Shown one piece after another: positions 48,478-62,902 of a stretch of DNA of 64,000 bases. Every line of letters begins with the position of its first letter. Positions within the stretch are counted from its first letter, which is position 1. The notes beneath the pieces are model-generated. The model saw only the letters and a program-made list of their open reading frames with translations, made no database searches and was not told where the DNA came from. The position numbers were made by a program, and so were the translations under genes. The stretch is from Pterobdella sp. o SKG-2022 (lineage: Eukaryota > Annelida > Clitellata > Hirudinida > Piscicolidae), in assembly GCA_964035795.1 (NCBI GenBank), contig OZ038320.1, forward strand, positions 28,739,855 to 28,803,854, read 5' to 3'.

Positions 48478-51400
48478 AAATAATGAAACTAAAAATAATG
48501 ACAAAACTGTTCCAAAGTTGCAGCAACTGGGAAAATTCAACTATTAAACCAGTAATTCTTAGCGAAGTGTCTATTAGGAAGCTGAATTAGACCGGATCTA
48601 AATAATAATTTTTTAAAATGAAAAAAAAATCTATTTAAGTTTTTTAAAAATTTTTCTTCCAAACCTTTTTCCGGAAGCAACTGAATTATTTACAAAGAGC
48701 CATTTTGTATACGTCATACTGTTTTCTTTAATTAGATCTCTCAGACTAGCACACTTTTCAAACAAATAGTTTTTTGCATCGTGGTATGTGGTATTTACAA
48801 AGCTTCTGTAGTTATAATATTTCAAAAAGCATTTTTTATAAAACCCCAATTTTTTTTATTTTTACATTTTTATTTTGTTTAAAACCCATTTTTTCTAATT
48901 TTATTTGTCCAAATTAATCAACTACGAATAAATAGAAAAATATTAATTAAAAAGAAAACTAAAAAATGAAAATAATGAAAATTTATAATTTATACGATTT
49001 CATTGGTTATTCTGGGCTGGAACTTTGTGAAACAGCATCTTTTCAAAGCAATTGCTTGATACGGTTTTTTATAGCTGAGCTAGTTTTACACTTGACATTT
49101 GGCAATTTTATGCCTCTCATGAAAAGGAGGCAATTTACTTAAGAAAAGATGATTTACTCGAAGCGAAATATTTCGAAAAGATTAAATAGCAATTAAAAAA
49201 CAATTCAAATATTTACAAATTTGAACGGTTTCTTATGCTTTTTTTGTTATTTTCGATTTCGCTGGACAAATTTCGTAACAAAAATTTATTTGAAAGTTAA
49301 TAGCTCTAATCAATAGCATCATTTACTTTGATTCATTGATAATCGAAATTAAATACTTTTGAAGTAAGAACTAATAGATATTGGTGTGCTTAGTAATCGG
49401 AAAACTTCCAATTGATTGAAATTAATCACTTTTATACTTTTTTCATGCCGAGATTATGCAAAATCGTTCAAAACTACGTCTTTCTAAAAGCATTAGCGCT
49501 ATATTTCGTTAAAATCTAATCGAAAATAAGCTACTTTTCATTATGGGTTATTTAAAATGCGACACAGCCTGGGGTTTCTATTTATTTAACTAAAAATTTC
49601 TATCATGGCTTTCAATACAATTACCAATGCATCCAAGATTTTGAATTTATTCATAATAAAATATTTACCAAGATATTTTCAGGATTTCCATTTTGAGATA
49701 AATCTCCATGAGATATGTTAAACTAATAATACTGTAAGAGAATAAAAATTGGAATATTATGTGAAGTTGAGTGAATGAATTTAGATCATGAAATATGTAT
49801 GTAACAAAGTGGAGTCAATAATTTGGTACGAACATTTAGAAGTGAATTGGAGAATTTAACAATCAAATCCAGTCTGTAAAAAATTCTACATTTTCACGAA
49901 TCAAAAACAACAGTTGGAAAATTTTTATAGTTATTAAATCTAAAAGAAAAAATATAGAAAATTTTTATACATTGAAAAAAAATTGGAATATTTAAAATCT
50001 CATCAAACCACCCAGCCTTATCCATCTGAATGACAAACTAAACTATTCAGGTACATTCACGAAGTGTTTCACACAAGAATAATGAACGAAATCGCTAAAA
50101 TAAATTGAAATTTACAACATAAATTATTAGATAACACCTAACAATCAAGTTACCAATCAAGATTAAGGTGAACAATTAAATGCAAATATAAAGTTTTATA
50201 ATTTAAAGAAAATAATTTCAATTAAAAATTTGACAAAGTCCATTTGGAAGTAAACAACAATAGTATTTTGTGAGCTGAGGTTTATACTTAAGATATTGTG
50301 TTGAAAGCAAAGTTGAACATGCGTACGATAGGAGGTTATATTGTATAAAATATACGTATTTCATCACGGAAGTATTGGAATGTTTTTGATTGATAAAAAT
50401 AAACATATTCTGCGTTGGTGAGATGATGAGAACAGTAAAGTTATGTTGAGCTTCAAAAGCTTCTACTTTTCTGTGGTTTTTATTGTAGCGTTGGTTGTTA
50501 ATTGTATATTAATAATTTTTCATGTATGTAATGGTGAGTTATGAAAAGTCTTCGATAATTATTGTAAAAGTAGTATGCTCACTGAAAATTGAAGACTTAT
50601 CAAGCTGTAATTCGAACAAAAATCATTAGCATTTGAAATATATGACTCGTTATACTAGAGTTGGAAATTCAAAAAATAATACATTCTATGTAAAGGTGAT
50701 ATATCGAAAAATCAACAAAACTTTTTAATAAAATGTCTTTTTGTGAAAATGTTTTTACTTACTGTACGTGCATGTGGTTGGAAGTTCGCTAGATTGAATG
50801 AAACATTGGAATTTAATTGTTATCAAAAATTCAAAATACTTTTCACTTTTTTCACAAAACGTCAAAAGAGAACGAAAAGATGAAACTACACTAACAAATA
50901 CGCTGCACCATAACTTTTAAAAGCTATCTATTAAACTAAAAGCAAATTTAATTTATAAAAAAATTAATTTTAATTGAATTCCATATACCTGGGATTTTGA
51001 TATATTTGAAAAATAATTCAAGATTTTTGTGGATTGATTATTACATCCAGCATCCAAAATAGGTTAATTAATTCAAGGTTAGTACTTATTTTCAAATGAA
51101 TGATTAGTCACTTGTCAAACTGCTCTTCTGGAAACCTGAATCGATTAATATGTAGGGTCAAACTTATGATGTAATAGAGAATCTAAAAAAAAACAGAAAA
51201 AACTTCAAAACAAAGCGCTAAAAAAATATGTAAAAACCAAAATTTCAAAAAATGTTTTTAGGGATGGTGATAAAAAAATAATAATAAGATAGTATATACG
51301 AACATAAAAAGTGAAAAAAAATGGAAACGAAACTAAAGCTAAGAAGTTTTAAAATTTCATTATGAAAAAAACATGTTTTAACTAGTGCTAGAGCTAAAGT

Positions 51401-54400
51401 TTTCAAAAAATTTTAATTACTTGGAAAATATTCCCATCTAAATTTGAATTTGAGTTCCTGGAATGAAAGGAATTCAAAATTTAAAATTTATGGTTAAGTA
51501 AATCAAAAAATCTAAATGTTTGAAAATGACGAATTTAGAAGAAAAAACAGAAATTAAGCTTTCTTTTCATTAAAATGAAAAATTAATGGCTTGGTATGAG
51601 TTCATTTTACTTTAGAAAACAAATTACTAAGAATTCACAATTCTTGCAGAATTTAACTTTTCAAAACGAAAAGAAAACCTAAAACCCATTAATTTGATGA
51701 ATTACTTTAGAAAATAGAATTCCAGGTTAATTAAAAATATTTAATTTTATTTATGAAATAAAATTTTTTAAATTCATATTCAAAAAAAACACAAAAATTA
51801 AAGTAAAATATGTGAATGAAAAAATATAAATGTGAAAAAAATGAATAAAAAACATGAAAAAAGAATAAAAATAAGAAGAAAAGTTATATATTTTTCTGGT
51901 CTAGAAAAGCTTAACTCTTCGAATATAACATGACAACCCTAAGAATCTATCTCAAAAAATTTTGCGTTTTAAAAAAGATTAACAATTTTTTATATGTTCT
52001 TAGAATACCCTAAACCGAGAATATTGAGAACAAAATTTATAAAAAATTTGTGAGAAATTTTTAAAAATGGAGGTTTATCTTATTAAAAGTAATGAGAATC
52101 TCTTTCCATACAACTTGATGATTATATGATATAAAAGATGCTAGTCCAGAACCTACTATTAAAAGAAAAAACCATGTGAAAACTCAAACCAACAATTGGT
52201 ATGCAACACAAAAAGGATTACCACACGAACCCAGGTCAGTAAATTCAAACTCTTAAGATGGAAGTCTTATTTCATAATATTTATCCGCTTTGGTTCGAAC
52301 AAGTTATACTGCAAGACATAACGCACTAAACGCAGACTTGCCTGATATAATGTAAGACACAGCGCTTCTGAGGTTTATCTTCAAATAACACGGACGATAA
52401 AACGCCTTTTTATTAATAATATCAGAAATAACCTTCTTTGGGTGAGCTTGACGCAGGAGAAGAGATTGAGACTTTTGATGGCCTGGTTCGTCTTGTGTAA
52501 ACTGTCGTTCGAATGTTATTATACTACCTTCATTTATTTTTCATGAGTCTTTTAATAAAAAAATATTCATTTAGAAGCGCTAATTGGTTTTATTTGAGCA
52601 GTGGTAACGTTGCTCAAAACTGAACCCTGGTTGGGTCTTTAAGTTTTGAAGCTGAACTACTAGAAGAATCAAAAAATGGTATACTTTTATCAATTCTATG
52701 TTCTGTATTTTTGTGAATATTCGATATTACTTCTGCTGGTATTTAATAAAACTGAAGATCTAAGAATAAATAAATTTTTGTATTGAATATAAAAAATTGT
52801 GAATTAATATGACAATGGAAATTATATTTGTATAATTGATTGATGAAAAAAGAGCGTGATAGAAAAAAATTTCATATAAGTTTTGGATATTTAAAATAAA
52901 TTATTTTTTAAAGTTTTTTCCCCATAAATTAAAGAAAATTTTCCTATAGTTCAATTTGAATTTTAAGCTAAGAGTAACAATTTTGTTTTGAACCAACCAG
53001 AAATTTAATACTGACAATTTGGATGAAAACATAAAAAACTTGAGTTTTGAAGAAAGTTTTAAACTTAAGAATTTTGAAAAATGCTGTTAATTTTTTCTTC
53101 TAATTGAATTCATACGCGTACAAAAACATTTTTCATCCGGTAGTCATGCATGTTTGAGAACAATTTCGAGCTTTTCAATTTTATACATTCTTGAAGTTAC
53201 TAGACGGTATCTCTTATGCTACTATCATATAAATAGGTCTTAAAAGATCAACTTGAGTTTAATATCGTTGAACTGTTTTTACTTCTTGTCTTCTTTAAAA
53301 GTACCTTTTCTCAATGCTTTTACTTTTCAAAAACTTTCTTTGTTCTCAAAACCGTATTCGAATTTTGCTTCTGAATGATTTTCAAAACATATTCGCAATC
53401 GCATTACTAAATTACATAAAAAATTTCTATGTTATTGAGATTCCCGCATGATCTTAATTTGGAAGTCAAGAATTGTCTATCTAAATGTCCCATAGAACTT
53501 CAAACTTTTTGGTTTTTTAGTGAAAATTTACAATAGTATCTTCACGCAAATAAGCTTTAAATTTGGCATCAATTTAAAAAGAAATGGAAGTACTTTTAAA
53601 ACTATAAAGACAATTCTTTCAAAATCCTATGACTTATTTCGATTTTTCTTTTATTTTCTTCATAAAAAGCTTTTTTGCCTCCTATTCAATCTCAATTTTA
53701 ACAGCTATTTTAGCTCGGGATAAAATTCAATTTAGAGCTTAACGACCCCTACCGTCATTCCTTTTAGAGAGATGCATGGATGTTCTATCTCAGCATATAA
53801 CATAAGCGTCTCTAAAAATAGACAATCTTTATAATTTCCTTCAAAAATGTTTTGAACATATTTTTTTATTCAAACATTTGTGACACTGGCAAATCAGTCA
53901 GTAATTCGATTGCTCGCCTGCTTATTTACAACCAAACCTTCGCTTAGAGTGACCAATGGCTGTTTCACATGCGTTATAAGCAGATATTCGGAGATTATTC
54001 CTATCCAAGATTTTTTCTCTGGCAAAATTTTTATTATTTTTACGGGCTTTTCGAGAATAAACGTACTTTTATTTAAAATATTTATAAATTTTTAGAAAAA
54101 ATCTTTCAAAATTTCAAATCACGTACTTCAAATTGTCGCCTAAGCATCCGATATTATTAATGATGTGTTTAAAAGAGGCTTAAGACTCAAAATTATGAGT
54201 TCCCAACACTGAAAAAGTGATCAAATCTTTTATAACACATACATTCATCCTTCTTAATCTCAATTTAAAAGTAAAACGTCGGTGAAAATTCAATATTTTT
54301 TCTAAAAACGCAATAAAAGCTGTACCGTAGGGATTTAAAATAATTAAAGGAAGGAATAATTGGATATTGTAATGAGGAATCCACATAGAGTCCCATCAAA

Positions 54401-54950
54401 TGTCGCAGACTTGTTTTATGGCTGACTAGGGCGTGTGCCACATTTAGCATACTTAACCCCTGAAGAACGCTTGCATAAATAATGTTGCAAAAACAATGGA
54501 AATTATAAAAATTCTCTGACCTACTCAATAAACGACGCAGAAAAGTGAACGGGGTAGTTTAATAGCTTTTTTAGTCCGGTAGTTGAATTTAAAATTCAAG
54601 GTGAATCGATTAAATTTGTTTGAAAAAGTAACTTAAATTTTTAAATTAAGTTTTAAATGTCTTATGGTCAAAATAAAGGAACATTCAATTAATTTTTAAA
54701 ACTAAAATAATCTGTGTAACCGGACACTGAGAAAAAATTTTGAAAATTTATGCAAATATTAAAAAAAAATCAGAATGACCAAATAGTTTTAATGAAAATA
54801 ATTTAATAATATTTTTAATCATTCTTTTGTTATTATAAGGGTTGACGAAACTCAATGAAAATATAAAAAAATGGTTTAAAGATTTTAGACTGTGGCATTA
54901 AACACTTTCGACAGAGCATTAAAACGCCGTAAATATTTTCAACATTTTTT
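48478..54950. other. gene-poor AT-rich stretch
   Basis: No gene is called. A minus-strand open frame of about 70 codons at 52313-52540 lies in a G+C-richer island but lacks a start and any motif. A 72-codon minus-strand frame at 48631-48849 is also unsupported. The rest is AT-rich with many A and T runs and no recognised repeat. Confidence 0.45.
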
Positions 54951-55199
54951 CTAAAAAAGTGAATTTTTACTTTTGAACAAAAAATTGAAAGAAAAATTGT
55001 AGAAATAATAAATAGTTATGCACGAGAAGGAAACCATTCCGAACAATACAACGCCTAACGTTTCAGAAAGGCTTAGAGAGCTGAACCTTCTTTTCCATTT
55101 TCCTGTTTCGTTAGTGTTCCTGCATTTCTTTCTCAGTTCTTTTGCCAGCTTCATCTTCGTGTCCAAGACGGACTTGAGAGAATCTATATCGTCTTGTAG
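54951..55199 (-). CDS. candidate exon, coiled-coil segment followed by hydrophobic stretch
   Basis: On the minus strand a clean acceptor (ttcttcacag) precedes an open frame of 82 codons starting LQDDIDSLKSVLDTKMKLAK, then ELRKKCRNTNETGKWKRRFS and SLSLSETLG. The first part has a heptad pattern typical of a coiled coil. A hydrophobic run (GVVLFGMVSFSCITIYYFY) follows, which is either a membrane segment at the C-terminus or intron sequence past a donor (a gtattg site lies after LSETLGV). It is probably an internal or last exon of a gene whose other exons I could not find. A faint likeness to the TPD52-type coiled coil is noted but not trusted. Confidence 0.4.
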   Translation of the reverse strand, partial: LQDDIDSLKSVLDTKMKLAKELRKKCRNTNETGKWKRRFSSLSLSETLGVVLFGMVSFSCITIYYFYNFSFNFLFKSKNSLF

Positions 55200-58100
55200 C
55201 TGTGAAGAAATTAGTTTGAGTTTAAAATTTATTGCATCGACTTAATTATTTTTAATTTAGTTTATTTCTTATTCTATTAACGATTGGTGGTGAAAAGTTT
55301 GCTAATCCAAAAAAATATTATGGTTTTTAAATAAGATTATCCAACAAAAATGGTTCTGAACTTATTAAACTTTTGAGAAACATTTCAAAGTTCCATCTCA
55401 CTTCATCAAGTGGCGTACATTGATAATAATCACGACGAAACGGACTTGGAAGTCGTTGAACATATATCACTACGCATTTTTAAATAGAGAAAAAAGTGTA
55501 CAAAAAAATTTGAATTTTCCTGGTAGAGCGTTTAATAATTAAAAATAATTTCGTTATAAAAATTTTTTTTTAGCCCAAAAAAACTCTTTTCTCAATATAA
55601 ATCAGTTTCTGACACATTATTCTGTCAGTAGATTAAACTTTCATGAAAATGATTTATAAGTGAGATTTGAATGGTGCATGAAAATCAATTCTCAAATGAC
55701 TATCAGCTTTTAAACTGATCAAAAACTTGATTTTAAAAAACTTTCTTTGTGATTATATCAAAATAATAAAATTTGAAAAAACAGCGTTTTAAAAACATTA
55801 AGTAAAAATCTTGATAAGAACTATTACTTTGAAATAATTTGCTAAAAACATTAAATATGATTAATGTTTAAATAAAAAACTTTAATGTAGAGAATACCAT
55901 AGGAGCTAATATATATATAAGAGTAGCGTTCATAAACAAGGTTCATCATGCCGCATTAATGGAACTTCTTTCGAACGAATAAAATTTGTGTATGTTCTGT
56001 TGACTTGTAAGAATTAAGATAATCAGTCAAAAAGATATAAGCTAGAACAAAAAATTTCTTTTGATAATTATTTTATTTAACTCTTTTATCAATGTAATCA
56101 TTTTTATAATTATCATTCGATTTATTATTTTGATCGCGTTTCCTTTTATTTCTTTTTCTATTATTATTACCAAATAAAAAATTAATTCAAAATTCATCTG
56201 GCAATACAACCAATATTCTTGCTACATTGTTTATTTAATTTGTTTTAAAACTCTTTTTATGGCATAATACTGCCCAAATGCTTGTTCAGCAATTCACTTG
56301 AGAGAACCAAAGAGTTTGAACGATATCAAATATGCAGTAACGACACCACAGTACGTTATCGTGATCATTCTTTCTCAGTTCTGATCTTTTTAAAATCTTC
56401 AACGTTTTTTTGAATTAGTTATAATTGGAAAAGCTTTTATATATTGTTGACTCTATAGTTTTTCCTATGATAAATAAGAATAAAACATAAAAATGGAAAA
56501 AACTATTTTTTTCGCAAAGCTTTCTGTTGTTTTTATTACATATCTATGAAGTGGCTCTTCGTTAAAATTGCATTTTTGTAACCGCAGCTTCTAACGCCAA
56601 ATTCCTTGAGACAAGTTCACAATTTTTCATATAATTAAAGTCTAATTGAAGAGGGGAATGTTAGGCTGATGTGTTTAATTGACAAGAAGTCATCAATTCA
56701 AGATCATTCCGTCACGAAAAAATCTCGTTAGAAGGTCCTTATCACAAATCTACACTACTTTCTTAACATTTTTTTTCGTGACTTTGGTGTGTTTTACTTC
56801 AGCAAACACACACGTACACAAATCTATGTGAGTGTATGTGAGGGGGGAAGAATCCTCATTAGCATACAATGTTTTGTTTTGTTTTTCAACCTTTCATGAC
56901 GAGATTTGTTAATTTTGCTGACAGAACTTTGACGTGCGGGCCATCTGGGTAGCCACATACTCATTAAAAATCCGAATGCATTACGCATAGCTTAGAAAGA
57001 AGTTCGATAATTGAATCTGCTTTTTCTTTACGAAAATGACAAAAGAATTCGAAATCTATGAAAATACGATGCTTAGTTTATAACTTTCATGGTGCTCAAT
57101 AGTGGAGAAAATTATTTAAAAATAACTTTTAAAGAAGTGAAGAAGGCTGCCAATGCATTGATGATTTCAATTACGGCCGCTAATGGAAAGTCTTTTTTTT
57201 TTAAACTAATGTAACTTAAAAAAACTAAAAGATAATATTGTTGTCAGATACAGATGGAGTCAGAGAGTGTTTAGCGAAAAATGCGAATGGAATATGCAAA
57301 AAGTGACGCATATGTGCGTGCGTCGATCAATTTTTGCTAAAATCAGCCTGCCATCGCCATTAACCACTCCATTCATCACAACACACATATTACTAGCATC
57401 TAATTGCAATTTTTAGGTTATTCACCTTGTTAAAATATATCATTTATATGTTCATTGAATTATACGCCTATTCATTCACAAACCTTATTTTTCTTTTCAA
57501 CACCTTCTTTTTATGAAGCTCTTTAATATTTATAAAAGTCTAAAATGAAACTAGCATTCTGTAAATGGGTGCTTTTTTGAGGTTATTTTTATAAAACTAA
57601 AAACATTAATATTTAAATAATAGTGAGAATAATATCAGAATAAAATTGATCGAAAGAAGCTAAAAGCTTCAAAATAAACCCGCTTGACATTTAATATTCT
57701 TTCAAAAGTTATCAAGTGATTATGTTCTATTTTTTCTTGCAAATACCATTTAATGCATCTTGTACAGGTATTTCTACTTATAGAATTGCCTTTGACGATA
57801 TGGCAGTTTGGCAGTTTTTTCTTGAAATCTAGTTTTTTATGCTCTCTCGTGTTATTTCAAAATTTATTTTCTCAGCAGTTTAGAAGACTGGAAAAATCGG
57901 AGGTAGTTTTCGAATATGTTTGGAAAGCAAGCCACATAGCACGTTTTCACTAAATCCAAAGTAATCTTTCTAGGCTTATTTATTGGATAAATGAAATAAA
58001 AACAGCCTTAAATAAATGTCATTAAAAGTTGATAGAAATACAATACATCAAGAAAATACGTTAAAATTTATTTATCGCAAAGCAATCAAGTCTGTCAAGT

Positions 58101-60825
58101 TCCTAAACTGATTTAGATTTGGAGAATTTTTCAAGCTCATTATTTGGTTTATATAAAACAGAAAATTCTCTACAAAAATTACTTCTGATTTTTTTTTTAT
58201 TAAAAGCAACATAAACATATGAAATTACAATAGCTCCTCAAACAAAAAAAGATCAAAAAGCTCCGAAATGATCACTTAAACCGACTGGTACATAAAACGT
58301 GCATCGTGTCTAACATCGGCACATCGAAGCACTAAACAAAATACAAAAAAAGAGTTTGGCAAGTCAAATCTCCAAGAATAAGATATTATGCTGAGGGTTT
58401 ATTCGTAGTCGGAATACGTTTTATTTGAAGTAATCTACAGACGCAATATATAGAAAAGAATGTATTTGAAGGTAAAAAATATAGCTTCAAAGGACCTAGG
58501 GATCTAAATCATATTCTTGAATGATATCACAGAAAAACATAATAGTCTCTTATCGGTCATCATATTACTTTCCTTAATCATTATTCTATTTGATTTAAAA
58601 ACGTGGTCAGACTTATGTTTTTAAGCCTTATAATTAAATTTATTGAGGCACAATTTAGTGTACTTCGCTTGATAAATTAAATTCGATTTGCAAAGTTTCG
58701 AGATGTTCTAATAAATTTAAAATCAGTTTTTTGCTAACTAATTTAAACTAATGAGGGAAACCTTTAATGAATGTATTCTAAAATAATAATCTGGTTTGAA
58801 AACTCAAAACAGCCATTTGGTGTTCCAATATCATGCTTATTCAAAAACAAAACTAATTTTTGAAAAATTTCAATGAAACTTCATTTTTTAAAAGCAAGTC
58901 AAAAGAAAAACTTGTTTTAGAACTTTAAATTAGAGGCCTCTCTTGAAATGAAGCTAATTCTAAATTTTGCTCAAAAATTTTTTTTGAGTTTAAAAACAGC
59001 TGGAGCAGCATTTCAAAGTGTAAAACTATCAATTTTGTGCAACTTTGAATTATTTTAAAAGTCGAATTATTAAGCATATAGAACCATCAATCAAGCCTAT
59101 CTTTTCATAAGTACATACTTATAATGCATAAGGGGCTCCATCAATATTATTTCCACTGTATTCTATATCTCTTTCAAACCATTCAATTTTACATTACATC
59201 TATTATTTGGTTTCATAGGATGAATTTTTTTTCTAGCTATGGAACTTCTAAAATTTGAAAACATTTATTTTTACATACTATTACATCGAAATTACGTTTC
59301 ACTATAAGCATATGTATACCATCAATTTTCTTACAAAATTTCAAAAGTTTTTGAAGTTGATTGGCTGAAGACTCGCTATATACTTTTCCAGAAGGTTTTT
59401 CGCTTGGGGACTGGTCCTCGGAAGAATACTCTACAACCCAGTGTTTTCGCCTAAATTAACACGCGCAAGTTTAATATAGTGCAAATGAGCTACAATAAGT
59501 TGAAAATGGCTTAAAAAAGGCTAAATCATTCACGTTAGTTAAGTAAGCTTATGAAATTTTCTTTTGTACTTCAATTCATCAAATTTTTCAAAACTTAATA
59601 GTAATGCATTCACGTGTACGTAAAACTTGAGCGATCTTTCATCGCATTGTATTCCGCAGCGGAATTAAAACTCACTTCGACAACCTCACAAAAATACTCG
59701 ATTGGTTGACGAAAAACCATGAATTATAAAGTAAAAATGAATTAACTGAGTGAAATTATTTTTTTGCATCTTAGTTATGAATAAATTTTTATTTTTAAGT
59801 CAAAATGCTATTAATATTAGTGGTAGGATTTGCAATATAATGGTGGTTAGAGCGTTTGATATAGGTTTTTCGTTTACAAACATATATAATTATATATAAC
59901 TGTAACAATAAGAATATTTTACAAAATTGAATTCTTTTTCAAAAGCATTTAAATTATTCGTCAACCAATCAAATCTTTTTTGTGAGTTTGTCGGAACGTG
60001 CGTTTTTATTCTGCTGCGGAAAACCCTAGAGGAAAAGTTCTTAAAACCACGAAATGCATGTACAGTTTACAGAAGCGGTTTTATTGAAGATTTTTTTTCA
60101 AGTGTTCAAAAATGCTAATAAGCTTGTTAATTTATCGAAGAATTCGTTCAAAAGTGTCTGATGTTAATAATTGAGACCATTCAGTTTTCAAATAACTATT
60201 TCTAAACAAAAACTATTGAACGAAAAATTTTTGTTGGTGGAAACTACAGATCTTTTTATTAGCAGTGGAACTTTTGCAAGTACTTTTTCAAGTATCTTTC
60301 TTTTGCTTGAAAATGTTAAAAAGCTTCGTACTTTTTAATAAAAAAGTTCAGTGCTCAATAATTTTTGTTATTTCAGTTTGTCTTAAAAAAACTATCATTT
60401 CATCTTGAGGGTTAAAAAGAGGTTTTTGCATTAAATTATTGTTCGTCATACAAACTTCCAAACTATAAAGAAGTCCAAGCATATACTTTTGGGACTTTTA
60501 TCATTTTTTCTTTCAATTGAGCGTGTTTTATTGGAAATACATTCATAGTTGAGGGTTATTATACACCATTGATTCCTTCTTTTATTGATAATATCCAAAA
60601 AATTAAAATCAGCCAATCAGCTTGTCTGAATTTAAAACCATGGCTGACAAAAATCTGGAAAATCTAAAAGTTTCAGAGCTTTTAAAATCAATGAGTTGAA
60701 TTATTTTTTCGGGTCTAAAAATTTTTCACAGCTTTCAGAACTTTCCACGAAACCCGTTAGTCACTTCCTGTAGTATTATGCTTCTTTGCATTACATGTGA
60801 GGTTAAAACCATAAGATAAGTTCAT
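55200..60825. other. gene-poor AT-rich stretch
   Basis: No gene is supported. Slightly G+C-richer islands occur at about 56920-56985, 57290-57400 and 59395-59470. They have no coding signature and could be regulatory elements of a distant gene; this is speculative. Confidence 0.45.
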
Positions 60826-61025
60826 NNNNNNNNNNNNNNNNNNNNNNNNNNNNNNNNNNNNNNNNNNNNNNNNNNNNNNNNNNNNNNNNNNNNNNNNNNN
60901 NNNNNNNNNNNNNNNNNNNNNNNNNNNNNNNNNNNNNNNNNNNNNNNNNNNNNNNNNNNNNNNNNNNNNNNNNNNNNNNNNNNNNNNNNNNNNNNNNNNN
61001 NNNNNNNNNNNNNNNNNNNNNNNNN
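60826..61025. other. assembly gap, 200 N
   Basis: Exactly 200 ambiguous bases. A round length like this is usually a fixed-size scaffolding placeholder, so the true distance and even the adjacency of the two sides is uncertain. Confidence 0.99.
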
Positions 61026-62590
61026 ATATAAAGTCACTGTTTAGGATGACTTGAAACTGATATAAATTATAGGTTCGACTTATATAGATGAATTTGTACT
61101 CACATTTTAAATTCTATTTGAAGTAACCCTTCAACAAATCCAATTAAAAACTGGAAGAGGCTAGAAAATCTTTGAAGCCAAATGAGATGCCAACATTAGG
61201 TAAACTTTTATATCAAGGAAATAGAATATTTATTAGATAAATCTATAATTCTCAAATTGGGCATTAGATTTTCATTAATTTTATATTAAGGATTTTTGTT
61301 GTTGTGAAGTCTAATGTTTGCAATAAAAACTGTTACAAGCGAAATTGCTTGTATGAATTTTTTATGAGAAAAAATATACTTTCAGAAAGCAAAACTCTGA
61401 CTTTTGAGAAGAAGTTTAAAACTCATTTTAAAAAGCTATTGAAAGCTTTTAGAAAGAATTAAATCAACGTATGTCATTTTACAAATATTTCAAAATCTGA
61501 ATCCAAAAAGCTCAAAAAAAAAATTGCGATGAAAAGAATTTTGAGCATAAAATTCTTCATCCAATTAAGATTTTGTGAAATAGAAATTTATCCAAGAAAT
61601 TTTTCTTGGGTCATGAAAAAAGCATAAAAGATTTTTGACGCCCAAATGCTCTAAGTCCTCTTATCTCTCCCAAGGCTATTTCTCGTTATAGGGCTTAAGT
61701 CTCTTCCTATGATAAGCCCTATTTTTAATTTAAGCAACTAAAAACGGATTTAAAAGCAATTTCTTCATTTTTTAATTTAAGTGTAATAAAGATTTTATTA
61801 GGCAATGAAAAGCTTTCAAGGACCATAGAAGCAGAAAGAGATTTCGTTTACATAAAATGCAATATAATTGATCTATCTAACAACAAAAGCCATCCGCTAA
61901 TTTTACGTTGAAGTTTTGATATTCGTGGCACTTAATCTACTTGCATCCATCTCTTATATCACTTCCATCACCAGGCCATGACATATGTGAATAACTTATG
62001 GCGAATCAATATTAAAAATGTACCTCTCTGTTAGATTTACTATTAGATTTCATTTTATATATAATTCTGTTTCTTTACACTCCTTTTAATTTTTTATTTA
62101 AATTTTATTTTTTATGATTATTAATGTTGGAATCTAGCTTTCTTATGCATAGTTATGAGGTTTTCATTGGGAATTTGATTAAAACCCGTGGCGCATTTAA
62201 TTAAATGACCTGGAAAAGGTTTATGAGTAGTTTTTCTAAGCAAGCAATTCACTGGTCATATTTTATTGCCTAAATTGATCTGTGACTTATGAATTAATCT
62301 AATTGTTTGAGAAAAGGTTAAACTTTAGCACTAAATATAATTTAAATGACATTATTTGAAAACGCTTGTAAAGTTTTCATTGGAAAAAAGATAAAATAAT
62401 ATTTACGCGTCTTATATTATATTTTATTTATTCATGGTAAAACTCCAGCCTTAAACAAAATTAAAACTGTGTTTTTACGAATTTTAGTCTCATCATGTAT
62501 TCTTTACACCCTATTCTTAATAGTCTAATAATTCGCTTGTGTTCAGAATTTTCATATGAACCTATTCAACTCGTCGAACTTTGATAAGTG
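61026..62590. other. AT-rich stretch without recognised genes
   Basis: No open frame, RNA or repeat in this interval could be supported. Confidence 0.45.
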
Positions 62591-62593
62591 CAG

Positions 62594-62680
62594 TTATTAT
62601 TATTATTATTTATATTATTAAGATTTTTATAGCGCACAGTTATCAACTCAAGACTGCTTCAGAGGCGCTCAAGGTTTGTA
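62594..62680. repeat. (TTA)n plus GCGC-box repeat fragment
   Basis: A TTA trinucleotide run leads into TTTTTATAGCGCA and, about 25 bases on, AGGCGCTCAAGG. The combination of a TTA run, a TATAGCGC box and a GGCGCT box resembles short dispersed repeats I have seen in several aquatic animal genomes. Only one copy is visible in this window, so the assignment rests on general familiarity. Confidence 0.35.
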
Positions 62681-62902
62681 AGAGGTTATGACTGGAGATG
62701 TTTATGGTATAAGTGAGTTTTCAAAAGTTTGCGAGATGAGACTCAAAAAGAATAAAAAAGTTGATAAGCTAAAAATATGTTTTTTAAAAATTTTTCTTTG
62801 TGTATTACTCTCATGTTAAAATACTTCGTCACCTACAGCCATGCACTAGGTAAAACAAACAAGTTGAGGTTACAATAGATTATAAACTCCTTGAAGACGT
62901 AC

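Noticed and set aside
60822..61037. 71-codon ORF made mostly of unknown residues
   Set aside because: It spans the run of N.
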